Of a DNA stretch of 49,667 bases, positions 1 to 13,139 are shown piece by piece. The translations under genes were made by a program, and so were the position numbers. Location of the stretch: positions 4,434 to 54,100 of the forward strand of contig JH153008.1 of NCBI GenBank assembly GCA_000226015.1. The letters run 5' to 3'. Position 1 is the stretch's first letter; the number at the start of each line of letters is the position of its first letter. This DNA is from Mnemiopsis leidyi. Lineage: Eukaryota > Ctenophora > Tentaculata > Lobata > Bolinopsidae. The notes beneath the pieces are model-generated. The model did not search any database. It was not told the DNA's origin and was given only the letters and a program-made list of their open reading frames with translations.

Positions 1-1946
1 TGGTAAGTAATTACAAGTGAAATTTCCGTCTTGAATATTTGATTAATATTACATATATTTTGTACCAATTGCTCAAATTTCTAGAAGATTACAACACAAT
101 GACTGACAGAAGTAGAATCTATGACAAAATTTTGGAATAGAATAGTTGGGCAGAATCAACAAAACAAAATTCTAAGTTTAGAATAGGCTATCAAACACCA
201 TAAATGTGTCAATTATGTGATCAGAAATTGATCTGAAGATACTTCTAAGAGTAATGTCACAAGTGTGGTAATTTATGAGTTGATTTACTTCTTGATCTAA
301 CGATCATTGGAGAGTTTGATTTAATTGACAGTGATTCTGGCACAAGTCCTGCATTATTTTGTCTGAACGATTGTACCATTTCTTTGCCTTAGGGCAAGTA
401 AGTTTTCGGCCTTTCGTTGCCACAATATTAACTTATTATTACATGACAAAATAATTTGATTTTGGAATTATCAAACAAGTAGCACCACACAATTTAGACA
501 GGGCAGAGGATTCCTTTATATACAATACTCCTTTGGACATTTTGGGTCTAAATCGGTATAAAGTGATCAATTAGTTTTAATTTTTAGGTTTAGGTTGTAC
601 ACCACACCCGGCTCTGGAGTTTTGATTTGGTTGCTTATTTTGCTTAAATGTTTTTTGCCTTTGTTTTATGATGCAATGATTCTTTATCTTAGTGATGTGT
701 GGTAAAATCATAAAATTGAAACTTCTTGAACTGTACTGTCGATAACTTTATCTTAGTCCTGGTTGTAAACAGGTCCTTCAATAGTCCTTACAACAAGTAT
801 TGAAGACGGATATTATCTAAGTGTATACTATATCTGCAACATAGTCGCAAATCACAATTGCTTTCAATGCTAAGTTGATCTTATCAATATGATATAGAAG
901 CTGCAGAAGAATTGAAGAAATGAAACTCTAGCATCCACTAAGTTAGTGTTAGGAGAGATGAAAGACAGACAATAGAAAACAAGTATAAGAGAGATGAAAG
1001 ATTAGAGAGGGGGCAGAATCTCGATAACCAAAAGGATATATGATGAAGAACAAGAAATAAGAAAGAAAAAAGTTAGGATAAAGAGGAACAAGAACAGGAT
1101 AAAGAGGAGAAGAGATGTGTGATAGATGGAAGCGTGCAGAGAAAGAGAAATCAATGGAGAGAAAAGAGGAGAGAAGACAAGAGATGAAAGGAGAAAGAGT
1201 TAGTGAAAAAAGTTAAAAAAAGAGAAAAGCAGAGTGAAAGAGAAGAGGGAGGAGAAGAGCCATAAAAGAGGAGGAGGAAGGAAAGAGTTGATTTGAGAAA
1301 ATGAGAGGACAGAAAAATAAAATTCAGAGAATTAATATGTTACCATAGGTTCCAGCTAGAACGAATTAAGATTGTATAAAAAAGGTGTCTCTTAAGGTTT
1401 TCAAACAAACAAGTATTGTTTAATGAAACAGTGCTCTTTGTTCAAGTTATTACAATCTTGATGTTGCCTGTTTGCTTTATTGTCTACATATCAACATATA
1501 GCCGTGTTATCAGTCTCTTTAAGACTAAATTTACACAAGTTATTATTATATTGGCTCAAATAACATTTACAATTGTAGATTACCCTGAACTACTGACATT
1601 GCACTTCAGTCGACACCTTTGTAGTACATAATTCAATGTTAAGATTTATATGATCTTGATATTCCAACCGACTGCTGTTGCACGAACCTGTACCTGCTTT
1701 TAATGAAACCCTTTGTTTTTCACTTTCTCCTTACACACAATTATTGGTGCATTCAAATTCTTATTGGTGCATATAAATCTTAACTCGCCAAGATGTCAAG
1801 ATATTATAGACGGACAATGCCCAGCTAAGCCAAATTTGTTTCGTTTAATCACTCAGTTAGACCTAGTCAGAACTTCTGTTCACTGCTACCTTAATTGATA
1901 TTAGCCAGACATGCTATTCTTCACACGACCCTCAGCGATTGCTGAT

Positions 1947-2041
1947 ACGTGTAACTACGTATAAAACATGTGTTACTACGTGTAAAAACGTGTTACTACG
2001 TGTGAACACGTGCAACTACGTGTTACTACGTGCAAAGCGTG
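1947..2041. repeat. ACGTG-rich tandem array
   Basis: About five degenerate copies of a unit of roughly 20 bp built from ACGTGT and TACTACGTG, for example GTGTTACTACGTGTAAAA. It contains one CACGTG and several ACGTG cores. Confidence 0.65.
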
Positions 2042-2135
2042 TCACAATGTATATTTAAGTTCCTTAAGTAAATGTATTTGATACTTAAGTTTAATGATTG
2101 GTCTGTTACTTATTAGCCGCATGATAAATCAGTTT

Positions 2136-2185
2136 AAGTTTAATAGATCTTCTCGGCTTAAGAGCCGAGAAGATCTATTAAACTT
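2136..2185. repeat. Perfect 23-bp inverted repeat with a 4-base loop
   Basis: Arms 2136-2158 and 2163-2185 are exact reverse complements (outer AAGTTTAATAGATC, inner TTCTCGGCT), with TAAG as loop. The result is a 50-bp near-palindrome in otherwise AT-rich single-copy-looking DNA. Confidence 0.9.
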
Positions 2186-2872
2186 ATTTGACACTTGGTA
2201 TGAAACACTCGTCTTTGTATTGTTTGTGGACTCTGTAACTAATACCTTAGAGAGGCAGCATCAATAACCGGCTACCGGCTGTGATGTTCTTTAGATCTCA
2301 TTGTTTATTGTTTTACACAGCTCCCTGAATATTAGCTCTGTACTTTGTTGTGTTCCGAGATCCATCGTATTTTGTTTACTTGTCGTCCTACAGCTTTTAT
2401 TGTTGTGAGGCTTTAACTTTCTGTGGCCGCGAGTAAAATGTTCATGAAATAATCTGGAATTATACTGAACAATGGCACAGGAAGATTAATTACTACGATC
2501 TGTTAACAGCTGACTTCTACCATATATGTACTTCATACATTAGTGTAAGCCCCGTTTTTGTTTACATACTAACAAATCCATCACACATTAGAATCTCTTT
2601 TGTCTCGGTCGCCGCGTAGTGTTCTACTCGGGTAACATCCAGTTTCACTACGTTGTTATACTGAACAGTTTTAGTAAAAAGTTTAGGGTTGGTTTGGTAC
2701 ATGATAGGCTTTAACATTTGCTGGCAACTCTTTGTTGGCTTTCATTGTTGACCAACACGTCATGTAAACAATGTTCCTCTGGCAAGCAAAACAATACACT
2801 TCAGAATTAGACGCTAGTTCCGTTCCGCAAATAGTAGGCTCCATAAACATGTACCCCGGTCAAGTTGTAATG

Positions 2873-2922
2873 AGTGTATATTTAAGAGTTGTATATTTAA
2901 GAGGTGTATATTTAAGAGGTAG
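2873..2922. repeat. Three-copy GTGTATATTTAAGAG repeat
   Basis: Three consecutive copies of a 15-17 bp unit, G(T/G)TGTATATTTAAGAG. A related GTATATTTAAG occurs alone near 2048. Confidence 0.75.
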
Positions 2923-4289
2923 TTAGATACTCCCTGCATGCTTTGTTTACACCCCATACTCTCTCTTCTAGCCCTCTTCTTTCTTCAGTCCTCAATACAA
3001 AAACAAAATACTTCTCATAAGATAACTCTTCACTGCATTCTTTATCTGTTTAGTTGAACTTGAGCACCAAACAATTATGTCTTGTATCCATTAATCCCTT
3101 GGGCTTGTATTTGTGATGGTACATCCTAGAAAAGTGTGTCCGCCTTTTAAGCTGTACAATTATGTGTACAATCATGTACAGTCTACACAGTAAAGGAGTG
3201 CTTTATTTATGTGCAAATGGAACATACCTACGCACTGTGTATATTTCAAGTACAACAAGTTTGCGGGACTCGTGTGAATAAGAATCTTTCGCACATATTA
3301 TCTAACTTTTATCAGGAAGTTTTTAGAGAATAAGGAGTTTATATCTAGAACGTTTCAACAGTAGGGTTAACAGCTTAGCAACCTCCTGTGGTTAAAACAG
3401 CCGCTGTATATCAGTCGATATCACACTTGCATGGCTCAGCTGCAAAACATGTACTCCTTCATAAAATCAATATAGCTTAGCTTAACGGATATTTATGCTA
3501 AAGCTATTTCGGGTTGGATGAAGAGTGCAAAAATTGCTACAGGGCATATCGGAGCAACTATTTTCAGAAGCCGATAACTTGAAAGAAGACTGAAAGCTGA
3601 ACTTACGTCACCCACATCCTTGTACTTTGTATTGTGAATTGTGATTAGCATGAGTTTAATCAAAGTTGTGAGTATCACTCGCTCTACTCAGAAATTAAGC
3701 CTTTTCTATATTTAATTTATTCAAGAGTTTAAGTTGGTTACTAAAGGATGGATGGAGGCAGGTATTAGAACAACGGGGGGCCGGAGGTGAGTGAAAAAGG
3801 AGAAGGGTGGAGGAAGGCGAGTGGAGGGAGGATAGAAGTGGGGTGAGGATCGAGGAAACTTAGTGCCAGACAGATTATGGAGAAGGGTAGGGAGGGCGAA
3901 GAAGAAAAAAGGTAGAGTGGATTGAGAAAGGAGGAGACGGAGGTGGAAGGAACAAATATACGGCGGAAGGACGGGGTCACTGCTAGTGTCTTTAATTGTA
4001 TTAGGAAAATTCTATTCTTTTTAAAAATGATATTTGAGAAGAGTAAATGTGTCAAATTATAGAATTTGTCAAGTTATTTGATTTTATGATTTAAGTTTTA
4101 AAAGATACATGGATACTTTTGCTGTGTTCGTGGGTTTGTGGCATATCTGGCCTAGGCAACTTCCTTAACATTGAAATAGGGGATACTGACCTCATGGCCC
4201 ATCAGGAACATATCATTATTGTGGAATTCCATGTACATAGCACTTTTAGAAACATATATTAACTCAGAGTGAAGCTGTAAATAAGATTA

Positions 4290-4350
4290 TATATATATTG
4301 CATATGTTTGCATATATATTGCATATGTTTGTATATATTGCATATGTTTG
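4290..4350. repeat. Three-copy TATATTGCATATGTTTG repeat
   Basis: Three tandem copies of a unit of about 20 bp with the core ATTGCATATGTTTG. Confidence 0.8.
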
Positions 4351-4765
4351 CCTGGTTTCTTGTTATTTGATCGGCGGAAGGTGTTTTATGTTCTGGATTA
4401 TATGTTTTGTGTTATTTGTACTAGGGAAGTCGTTATCCAAAATGTGGAAATGCAAGTAAAATGTAAAAGTTCATATATCATGTAAACTCAGTTAGTGTAA
4501 CAAATAACAATAAGTCGATAGCCCAATTAGCCCACAACCCCACACCCCGTTTAGCTTCGGTGAAACTAAATACCCGTTCAGTTACTCTCCATTCCGCCAT
4601 TGAAAAACAGTTTTTACCACTCACATTGCTCTGAGAACGTGGCACAATCTCCCAATGGGTTTATCGTCCAAATAACGGCATGTTAAACACGTTATGTGAT
4701 TGTGTTGTTATGTTTGTGCCTCGTGATAACAACTTTCATACTTTCGGAGTTCACACCAGATCGAG

Positions 4766-4831
4766 CAAATTGAGTATTGTGCGTTGTTTAATGTGCTTCA
4801 AATTGAGTATTGTGCGTTGTTTAATGTGCTT
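4766..4831. repeat. Exact 33-bp tandem duplication
   Basis: 4766-4798 and 4799-4831 are identical (they start CAAATTGAGTATTGTGCG). The lack of differences implies a recent event. Confidence 0.9.
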
Positions 4832-5433
4832 CAAACTTCAACACGAAGATACAACGCCCTCTTATTTGTGTTTGCTCTTGGGTGTGTGTTCTTGAGCTCC
4901 ACTTCATTGCATTGTTGAGGTATTGAAACTCACATGCCGTGTACAGGAACATGCCGTGTGCAGGAACATGCTGCTACTACATGTTGTAATGTTGGTATTT
5001 CTCACTTGTCTTCTATACGCTTGACGGACTGTGTGGTCCAGGGACCAGGATCATACTGTCCACCTGGGAACCTGCCCTTCTTCTTTTATTGGCACCTCTT
5101 CGTTAACAATTCGTAGTATCGTTTTTGCGTGTTTAGTTTCATCGTGTCGCCCAAGTTTTATGAATATACGTAGATATACACACGTCTAATACAGTTCTAT
5201 AGGCGCAACAAAACGAGACTGTAGAAGAAGAGTGTAAATATGTACAGTGTGTAGTGTGTAGCTAATAGAGCGTCACGTAACATGTCCTTAGTAGGAGGCC
5301 GGTGTGACTTGACAGATAATCACCCACGACAAGTCAAACTGCCACTGACATACAACAACAGACTTACAGCAGTGGACACCACTGACCGTGCCACACTTCG
5401 AATAACAGTAACTGCGCGCACTTTTCCCCGCAG

Positions 5434-8400
5434 GTGGTTGGGTGATGTTCACCGCACGGATGTTCCACAGTGCGGTTAGCTGGATCGCACACGAGTGTCA
5501 GATGATAACTATATCGGTAGACTACCGCCGACCACCTGAGCATCCATTCCCTACTCCTCTGTTAGATGTTCATTACACAGTACTCTGGGCTCAACTCAAC
5601 GCACAAAAATTAGGTTTGTGCTATTAATTTTTTTTCTCGAAAACGGTAAATTGCTTTAGCACCAGGAATTTAAGTTCAAATACCTACATTCTTAACTTAA
5701 GGCACTGACCATGACCATGAAACCCTGCATTATGGAATATGTCCAATGGTCAATGGTCAAACAATTTGATTATGATCACTGACACCACAGATATTTCCTC
5801 ATGGTCACACCAATGCAAAAAAGATGTATGGCGGTAGGATTCCTACTTTAATTGAAAATCGTTCTAACCGAAATTTTTTGGCAGGAAATTTATTAAAAAT
5901 TTTTTGATTTCTTCACAAAAAAAAGGAACAAAAGAGAAATTTTTTGCCGCCAATTCCAACTTCGATCTAACGTTGTGGCCGTTTTTAACCGTAAAAGATA
6001 TTTAGTAACCGAAAAAATATGTTTCAAACCGAAACATTTGGCCTAGAATAGCATTTAAACTTATAAATCTAAGTTTGCAACCGAAATTTTTGCCCGTAGA
6101 CAGCAGTTTATCAGTTGAAAATAATGTTGTGGACATTTTTAACCGAAAAAAAATAATAAGTAACCGAAAAAATTTATTTCAAACCGAACATTTGGCCTAG
6201 AATAGCATTTTAAACTTATAAATCTAAGTTTGCAACATATCGCGGAAAAAATTCTAACCGCAAAAAATTTCTAACCGAAATTTTAAAAATCGTCCTACCA
6301 GTAAAAAAAACTTATTTGCACCTATGCATGGTCATGGACAAAATGGATATTTCATGGTTAGATTTCGTGGTAAAAGTTTAGATTTTCCATTCGACCATGA
6401 AAAATTTAAATTTTTGCCACGGTCAATTTTTTTACCATTTGATCACGACTGACGACAACTGGGCGTGGGCCAAACGGTCAATTATCAAAATTCAATGAGA
6501 TTTGCTACTGATTAGATGACGAAAGTAGTTCCTACTTCATAGTTCATACCCTTCTGAAGTAAGATGTAAACAGGACCGTATACATGCAGGTATAGACCCC
6601 AGTAAGGTTGTTCTGATGGGGGACAGTTCCGGAGGTAATCTAGCTGCCGCAGCTACAACACTACACAGAGATGATCTGGAGCTCGACAAACATTCATTCC
6701 CCGGAATTAAAGCACAGGTAACTTCGGTCCATCGAGAACAATAGTGTGCTCTTTCTCATAAAGTTCCGATCTGTAGTAGGAGCTCGTAATTATTAACTCA
6801 GTTATTGAAATAATAGTTATGCTAACGCTCATTGGTTCTGTTGTTTATCGATATTAAAGTGACCACCCTCAGCTGATTTGAAAACTCACTCAAACTAATG
6901 TACTGCACGGCTTACTCACTTCCTATTACTACATCTGCAATGAAACTATATTTTTGTTGTACTGCCATTGTTGAACCAACTGTAGGATGCTGGTTAGCGC
7001 GGGCATTATGCACTGCGTTCCATGTGTCCTACTCTCACTGTGTGCCTAACCAGCGTAGTTGTTTCTACAACCTAAATTTGTCCTCTGCAGTTACTGTCGT
7101 TGATGGATATCTTAGTTTCGATTTGAGTCTTGTTAACTTTTCGCTCATTGGGCCGCTCCTGTAGAAGTTAGCAGGGAGGGGTCATGTATCTGTGTGTGTC
7201 ACGTGATGGAAATTCTTAATTCGTCTAAACCTTGCTGACTGTTTATTGGTCAGTGTACCGTCACTTTATGCGACTAAATGAGTAAATGAGCTTCTTACAA
7301 AGCCAATATATCAATTCTATATTGCACATGTACAGGTGACTTGTAGAGGTATTGAGGGGTACTGTTTTCAAGTCCTAGATATTTCGTATCAAAGTCTCTG
7401 TCTCCGATTGTTCCGGGACTTTTTTGTTTGAAGATACCGACACGTGTACATTCCTCTAAGTTTATCTTGGGAGGAGAAATGCGGCGATGTCTATGTTTTA
7501 AGTTATTTTAAGACACTTGTTTCCTATAATTAGTATGGTTAGTTTGCAGGTTAAGTTGTGACTAATTACTTCCAAAATACTTCAGACTGAGGATTTGCTG
7601 CTATTTCATCCGCTTGTTTCCGCTATCTTATCCGCTATTTTATCCGCTATATCATATGCATATAATTTGAGAGATGTCATCAGTGGATAACATAACACTC
7701 AATGTGGCATTATTTTTTTCGCCAGAACATTGGCCATTCATCCTCAGTTACATCATAATTTTCCTTTTGAATTCTTATTACCATGTTCTCAGTGCAAATC
7801 TACTGGCCAAAAATAGCTTTGCCAAGTGCCAACACTTCGAACTTGGATTAAAGGGATCGAAAACAGGAAGAACGATCGAATGCTTAGGCGAAAATCTGCT
7901 TTGGGTTCCGACTTGGGTTCTGCTTATTTTCGTATCAATACCTGAGACCTCCCTAAATCGATTCAGCAGTAAAAAATACGTCATTTAGTTAATAACATCG
8001 TCGTTGTCCCACCAATAACATGCGGTGCGTTTCTTTGAATCCTTATAGTGTTTTACAGTAGCTGCTACAACGGACAGCCTTCACTATAACTCATTATCGT
8101 CGGATTCCATTCTCCTGAAACTTTGTTTGCTTTCAGAAAAGTTTGGAATGAAGCTCCCACAATAGCGTACTTCAACTTTGATCCGACGCAATTGTCGACT
8201 TGATCCTCACCTGTAGACCTACCTGTAAATAATTTCCTTAGAAGATATTTTAAATGTCAAGATCTACGCAGTGGTCACGCGAGATGGCTAATAAGCCGAC
8301 ATGGCGTTGCTTTATCGGTTAGACAACAGAACATTCTAGACTGTGTATTTGCTTCGACAGTCGGACAGTCTGACAGGTGCTGTCGAAATAAATTTATTTG

Positions 8401-11400
8401 CGATAGCATAGATCAGCGTCAAGTTGAGGTTACAACATGATTGGTCCAATCAGATTGGACACTTCTAATTAAAGGCTCGTATACACAAGGTGTATCTTTC
8501 TGGCCTGTAGCCGAGCGTAATTTCGGTCACGGTTTTATACGACATATTTGTTACGCGCCATCATTTAGACGTTAAAAGAACTCGATACAGTATAAGTTTT
8601 GCTGTCTTCTTTGCGCGCGCACACGCACGTTTCTCTTTAATCTCGCTTAGAAATTTAGACATGTTTACATTTGTCATGTGTTTTGTTGCTCTAGTCTCAA
8701 CCTGGCATGCACACTGTCCGCGATTAATGCTACAACTTCTCACTTTTTCGTCAATTTTCCATACACTGTGCACTGAGCTTTTGTTGTGGACTGTGCTTAT
8801 CGCTTTACAGGGAAGGGAGCATAAACTGTGTGTATTTGTGATTCTTAGCAAACATTATGTTTTTTCGAGGTACAATCAAATAGATATGGCCGGTAATTGC
8901 ACTTTGGCGCTTTAACAGAGCAGTAACTGATTCAAACAATTCGCGCTATGTTGAAGTGTGTTGAATAATCCGCATCATGAACAATCAGTACAATGATTAC
9001 CGATATTGCATGTGTTGGTGAGATGCCCAGCAAGTTTGATGGTTTCTCTTTGCTCCGTTATTTAGCTACTCTAGTAAATTAAGAATCCGCTTGTTTTTGT
9101 AAGGTATAGCTTTTCTCTCGTTCCGAAGGCTTTGATTCTCCCAGCTAATGTGGCATACTTGCTTGTGGTGGGCCAGCCTCGTCTTGTCCTCCTGATCTCT
9201 CCAGCCCCTTCTTCAACAAGCATGTATCTAAATCTCTTCCTATCAGTTGTGAACCATTTGATCTCCCTGCGCTTCAGGAGGACCTAGATTCTTTGAATTC
9301 CTCTAAGTCATCTGGCCTAAATAACATTCCTCCCACTGTCTGGAAACTTAAACCCTTTCGCAGAGGTCTTCTCGGTTTTTGTAATGAGTCCCTTGTTAAT
9401 GGTAGAGTCCCTGATGCGTGGACCACTGCTTCCATCATCCCAATTTCAAAGAAAGGGAACTTCACTGAACCTGGCAACTACAGGGGTATTTCACTTGCCC
9501 TGGTGGCGGCCAAGATCTTCAACAAGCTTTTACTAAACCGCATCTATCCTCATGTTGATCCCTTGCTGATACCTAATCAAAACGGTGTCCGCAGAGGAAG
9601 ATCCACCCTTCCCCAGATCCTTGCTCTACGTAGAATCATCGAGGAATGCAGCAATTCTATTCGTCGATTTTTCCAAGATTTTCGACAGTCTGATTGTTCA
9701 GAATTTCTTGTTTTCTCTGAGTAGTAATTGGTAATCACGTTCCGAAGTTCAACATCATAATCATACTGAAATACTACGTACGTTTTGATACGTTTTGAAA
9801 GGATACTATACTAGGACATGATACTAGGACATGATACTAGAAAATTAGAAATATTTGAGGTTCCAGCAGAGAAAGTTGAACTTTGCATGAATTCCTCAAA
9901 AACTGCAGACAGTAAACAGGATTTCAACACCCGAAAGGTGTGGCCTGGAATCACTGTATGCATAAAACTTCAGAAAGTTTGGGCCTCCGGTATATCAGAG
10001 CATCTGAAGTTCAAATTCTTCAAAGTATGTCTTGAACTAGTTCTCCTCTATGGGTCACAAACAAGCAGTTTGAAACACGTTTGAATGTTTGCTACACTAG
10101 GCTGATTATAAAGGCAAGAAACCCTCATTGGAAGGACCATCCCACCCTTAAAAGAATATACGGGGACCTTCCTTCTATTGCAACGGTCCTTGCTCAACGC
10201 CGATCACGTTTAGCCGATCATTGCATGAGGGCACATGACCAGTTGGCCTCCTCTGTGCTGCTTTGGCACTTACCCCGAACGGGGCGTGGTTGTAGGCCAC
10301 TAACATTCTTAAACACAGTAGCAAGAGGTGCTGGAGTAGAGATTGGTGACCTTAGGGCTGTGATGCTCGATCATACAGTTTGGAGAAAAATCGTGGAGCA
10401 GTTTTCGATCGAGGATCGCCGAAAGTAGAGCAAAGTAAGTAGGGCCAGCCTCCTGTGCACGTTGCTTCAGCTTTGCCAAGGTGCGCAATTCTTGCCTATG
10501 AGTTGCTGAAATATTCATCTGACCGATGTTGTGGCTGGATCCTGTGGCGATCTTTAGTCCTCTTTGGTACTATCAATCTAAGATTTGTGAGGTCTATCTA
10601 TGGACCGTTACCCGACTCGGGAAACCTCGTAAAAATCAATATTTAGTCAAAATAAAATTTTCTAAACAGAAGAATTAATTAAGTAACTTCGTGCTATACA
10701 GTGTACACATACCATTAATTTTTTAACATGGAAGATTTTCCAAAACATCTGTTGAATATCGCTGACAGGTATCGACAGGTATTGCTTACTTACACAGGTA
10801 TTGCTTACTTACACAGTGCACACTGGGGAGATCCCCTCAAGGCCCCCTAAATGTTAAGGCTTTTTGAACTTTTTATGGCAAAGCCCCTCCATCTTTATTA
10901 CCCACAACAAATGATGATTCAGTAGCTTCTTAAAGTTCCAAATTTTAAATCAACGTGGCTTTGATTGCGTTCCTATAAACCTCTGCCCATTTTGTGTGTG
11001 ATGTTTGTGCGACTCATAGAAAATGTGTACACAAAGCTAACCTGGGTCACGATCTTAATCATTAATATAAAGTTGAACAATTACCCGTTAGACTGGGACA
11101 ATGGAACGCAGAACGTAGCTCCATCAAGAGACAGACATTAAACAGTATTGAACACCATTAAATAACAAGATGATTGTACATTAATTGTGATTAATTGAAG
11201 ATTGGATGCGATATGACCTTTATAGGGCCCAATCTCGTACAGGAGTGTTTTTCACGTTCACATCTGTGTTTTGGAGACCCTTAAATCCTTTGAATACATA
11301 CATCTATAACATAGAGGGAATTTGTTTTTTAACTTGAAATATGTTTGGCAAGAGGAGGTTGCTAGATGGGTTTTAGTCTTGTTCAATCATTGTGTAAGTT

Positions 11401-13139
11401 GTATGTATTTGACCGATTTTGAAAGATTTTAATAAAAAAAGTCAATTGGGACCACTTAGGGCTAATAAAAAGGACTTCTTGGGCTTTTAGGAATTAGGGA
11501 CCGTCGTCCTTCCAAGCTTCAGCAGTTCGGACTATAAACCTCTCGTGAAGAGAAATATAGCTGCTACTGACTACAATCGATCATTTAGTATCTGCTTCCA
11601 ATGTCCTTATCTAATGTCCTAATCTCAAATCAATGTGACCCCATTCGCTGAACTACATTTGAAACAAAAAATATGAGATTACAAATTAAATAGTGACAAA
11701 TTCATCACTTTTCTGTACGGTTGTCATGTGGGAAAATGCAATAACAATGTGACCTTCTGGCTGTTTTACACATTTTCAATAAATTTGAGGCTTGATCGCG
11801 TTTGGAATAACCTCCGCCCATTTTGTTGGTGACGACTTGAGCTATTCTCATAGAAATGCGGACACCAACACCCACAAGCTAACAGATGGAGTTTTGGGAG
11901 GATGGATCATAAATCATGAGGGCGGATCATAATTCATGAATATAATTATACATAATATTTTATTACCGCAGCCTCTTGGGCGGTATGATTTATCGCACGT
12001 GTATAACATGGTCTATAAAAATGTCACCTGTTAGCGGGCTGTATGTAAAATGTTTACTTATTATTATTATCATTATTTTGCTCACGCTAGTTTGTATTAA
12101 TGTTAAAGTTATTTTAGTAAAATAATTTCTCGTGAGACTAGAACAATAAAACACAGAACGCAGCTTTATGACGCGGCAGAAATTTAGTGAAATTAAACAG
12201 ATCAATGAATCACAAGAGACGCCGCCAGACTCTTCGTGATTGTACGTTAATAAAGGGCTCCCTAAGTAACAAAAATATACCAAAAACTGCGTTCAATATT
12301 ACTGTCTTTAAGAATAATTCTGAAGAAAATTCCAAATTTCAAGTCCCTTTCAATCTTCGCATACCCATCGGTGACCCTCAAATAGAGGAGGCTTATTTAC
12401 TCTTTTTAAGGAAATTCTTCTGTATAGTCAATAGTGTATTTCATATCGTTGGTAAAATCCAAAAGTGTCCTTGCTATGATATGACCTTCTGTTAATTGAC
12501 AAAGTAAATTATAAAATCCATCCTCAACACGGCGTTTCAAACATTTCACTCAGGGAATAACCTTACTTAGTCAGCTTACTTGCTAGTAATACTCTAGTCA
12601 TAACTACCACGCCTCACTGAACATATATCACCCAGGTACTTATTTACCCGGTGATGCAATCCTACAACTACCAAACTGGCTCCTACATCGGAAAAGACCT
12701 AGAAAACCTGAGGAAGTACGTGTCGTACTACATCGCGGGAGATCTCTCTATCACTGAGGAAGCGGGGAATCCTGACCGCTATAACGGTGTCCCGGCATAC
12801 TGGTCAGCAGTAGTAGATAAAACAGTCTCTGGTAAGGAGCTGGAGGTGAAGAGAAGTTTAACTGCCTCTCCAGGTAACCTTGACAACGTCTACTGTTTTC
12901 CTCTCCTTGACGAAGATCCCAGCGGGCTGCCGCCTACACACGTCCTAGCGCTGACAAGGGACGCAATACGGGACGACGCCGCGCACTACGCGGATTGGCT
13001 ACGTCACAGTGGAGTTCAGGTGGAGTATGAGGAAGAAAGTCAGGCCAATCACGGGTTCATGTTTCTCTATGGAACAGATGAGTGTGCTTTGCGACATTTA
13101 AAAAATCTCGCAAAATTTGTTTGGAATCGGCTTGAGTAG
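5434..13139 (+). CDS. Arylacetamide deacetylase-like alpha/beta hydrolase, 3' part (three exons)
   Basis: This is an ester or amide hydrolase of the hormone-sensitive-lipase/AADAC class. AADAC and NCEH1 relatives act on lipid or drug esters at the ER membrane. Three exons agree in phase: 5434-5613, 6590-6717 and 12636-13139 (stop TAG). The first begins inside the oxyanion-hole motif (GGWV), enters at phase 2 after a Gly split by the intron, and carries SVDYRRPPEHPFPTPL, the usual SVDYRLAPEHPFPA block. The second holds the nucleophile motif GDSSGGNLA, so Ser is present. The third starts LIYPVMQ, has the likely catalytic Asp in ALTRDAIRDD and the catalytic His in ANHGFMF. All three triad residues are therefore intact. 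Missing from view are the exons coding the N-terminal membrane anchor and the HG of HGGG, which lie upstream, perhaps outside the window. The last intron (5.9 kb) is swollen by a LINE remnant. Family assignment is strong; the exact paralogue (AADAC, NCEH1 or AADACL) is not resolved. Confidence 0.9.
5969..6235. repeat. Two diverged direct repeats of about 113 bp
   Basis: 5969-6081 and 6123-6235 share AA(C/T)GTTGTGG, TTTTTAACCG, AGTAACCGAAAAAAT, TTTCAAACCGAA and CATTTGGCCTAGAATAGC, and end CTAAGTTTGCAAC. The whole area 5860-6300 is strewn with AACCGAAA, which suggests a minisatellite-like array in the deacetylase intron. Confidence 0.8.
9125..10425 (+). mobile_element. Decayed non-LTR (LINE) retrotransposon, reverse-transcriptase region
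   Basis: Part of an RT open frame of the LINE type. A first block (about 9250-9700) encodes SSKSSGLNNIPPTVW, the fingers motif GNYRGISLALVAAKIFNKLL and NQNGVRRGRSTLPQILAL, all typical of animal LINE RTs. After 9700 the frame is lost and the catalytic palm (the [YF]xDD box) is absent. A second block (9860-10084) resumes at the thumb and C-terminal part with KLQKVWASGISEHLKF and LLYGSQT, the latter a form of the LYGSETW box. A third (10081-10425, shifted frame) carries WKDHPTLKRIYGDLPSI and SSVLLWHLP. The element is dead: it has an internal deletion, frameshifts and no ORF1 or endonuclease in view. It sits sense to its host gene inside an intron. Confidence 0.85.
10961..11160. repeat. Dispersed repeat, copy A
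   Basis: This segment shares recognisable blocks with two other places in the window. The shared order is a CCCATTTTGT block, a GACTCATAGAAA block with GTACAC-like sequence, an ACAAGCTAAC-like block, a block around AACGCAGAACGTAGCTCCAT, and CAGACATTAAACAG. It has no coding potential. It lies about 800 bp from copy B in the same intron. Confidence 0.55.
11796..12185. repeat. Dispersed repeat, copy B (interrupted)
   Basis: Copy B begins with CGCCCATTTTGTTGGTGACG, followed by CTCATAGAAATGCG and ACACCCACAAGCTAAC. It then has a local duplication of GGATCATAA-type sequence (11905-11940). The end block (AACACAGAACGCAGCTTTATG, then GGCAGAAATTT) appears only at about 12148-12185, so some 170 bp separate the two halves compared with copy A. 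Confidence 0.55.

Larger units (their letters stand above)
1..5433. other. Non-coding, repeat-rich left flank
   Basis: I see no convincing exon here. The open frames present are short, lack plausible splice sites and resemble no family. The stretch is AT-rich and carries a purine-rich tract (about 940-1330, and again 3770-3960), an ACGTG-rich tandem array, a long palindrome and several short tandem repeats listed separately. It is either intergenic DNA or the upstream introns of the deacetylase gene that follows, because that gene must have coding exons before 5434 and no HGG-encoding exon end was found. Confidence 0.6.
6718..12635 (+). other. Large repeat-filled intron of the deacetylase gene
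   Basis: The intron starts GTAACT after the exon ending at 6717 and ends in CCCAG before 12636. Besides the LINE remnant at 9125-10425 and two copies of a dispersed repeat (10961-11160 and 11796-12185), it contains only short open frames, such as 7674-7988 and 12187-12495, with no recognisable domains. Confidence 0.7.

Noticed and set aside
3765..4055. A 96-codon - strand frame rich in Pro, Ser and Leu
   Set aside because: It is a by-product of a purine-rich tract on the + strand; no domain or splice context.
7674..7988. A 104-codon + strand frame with a matching - strand frame
   Set aside because: Hydrophobic but without any family motif. It lies deep in a repeat-filled intron, and both strands are open.
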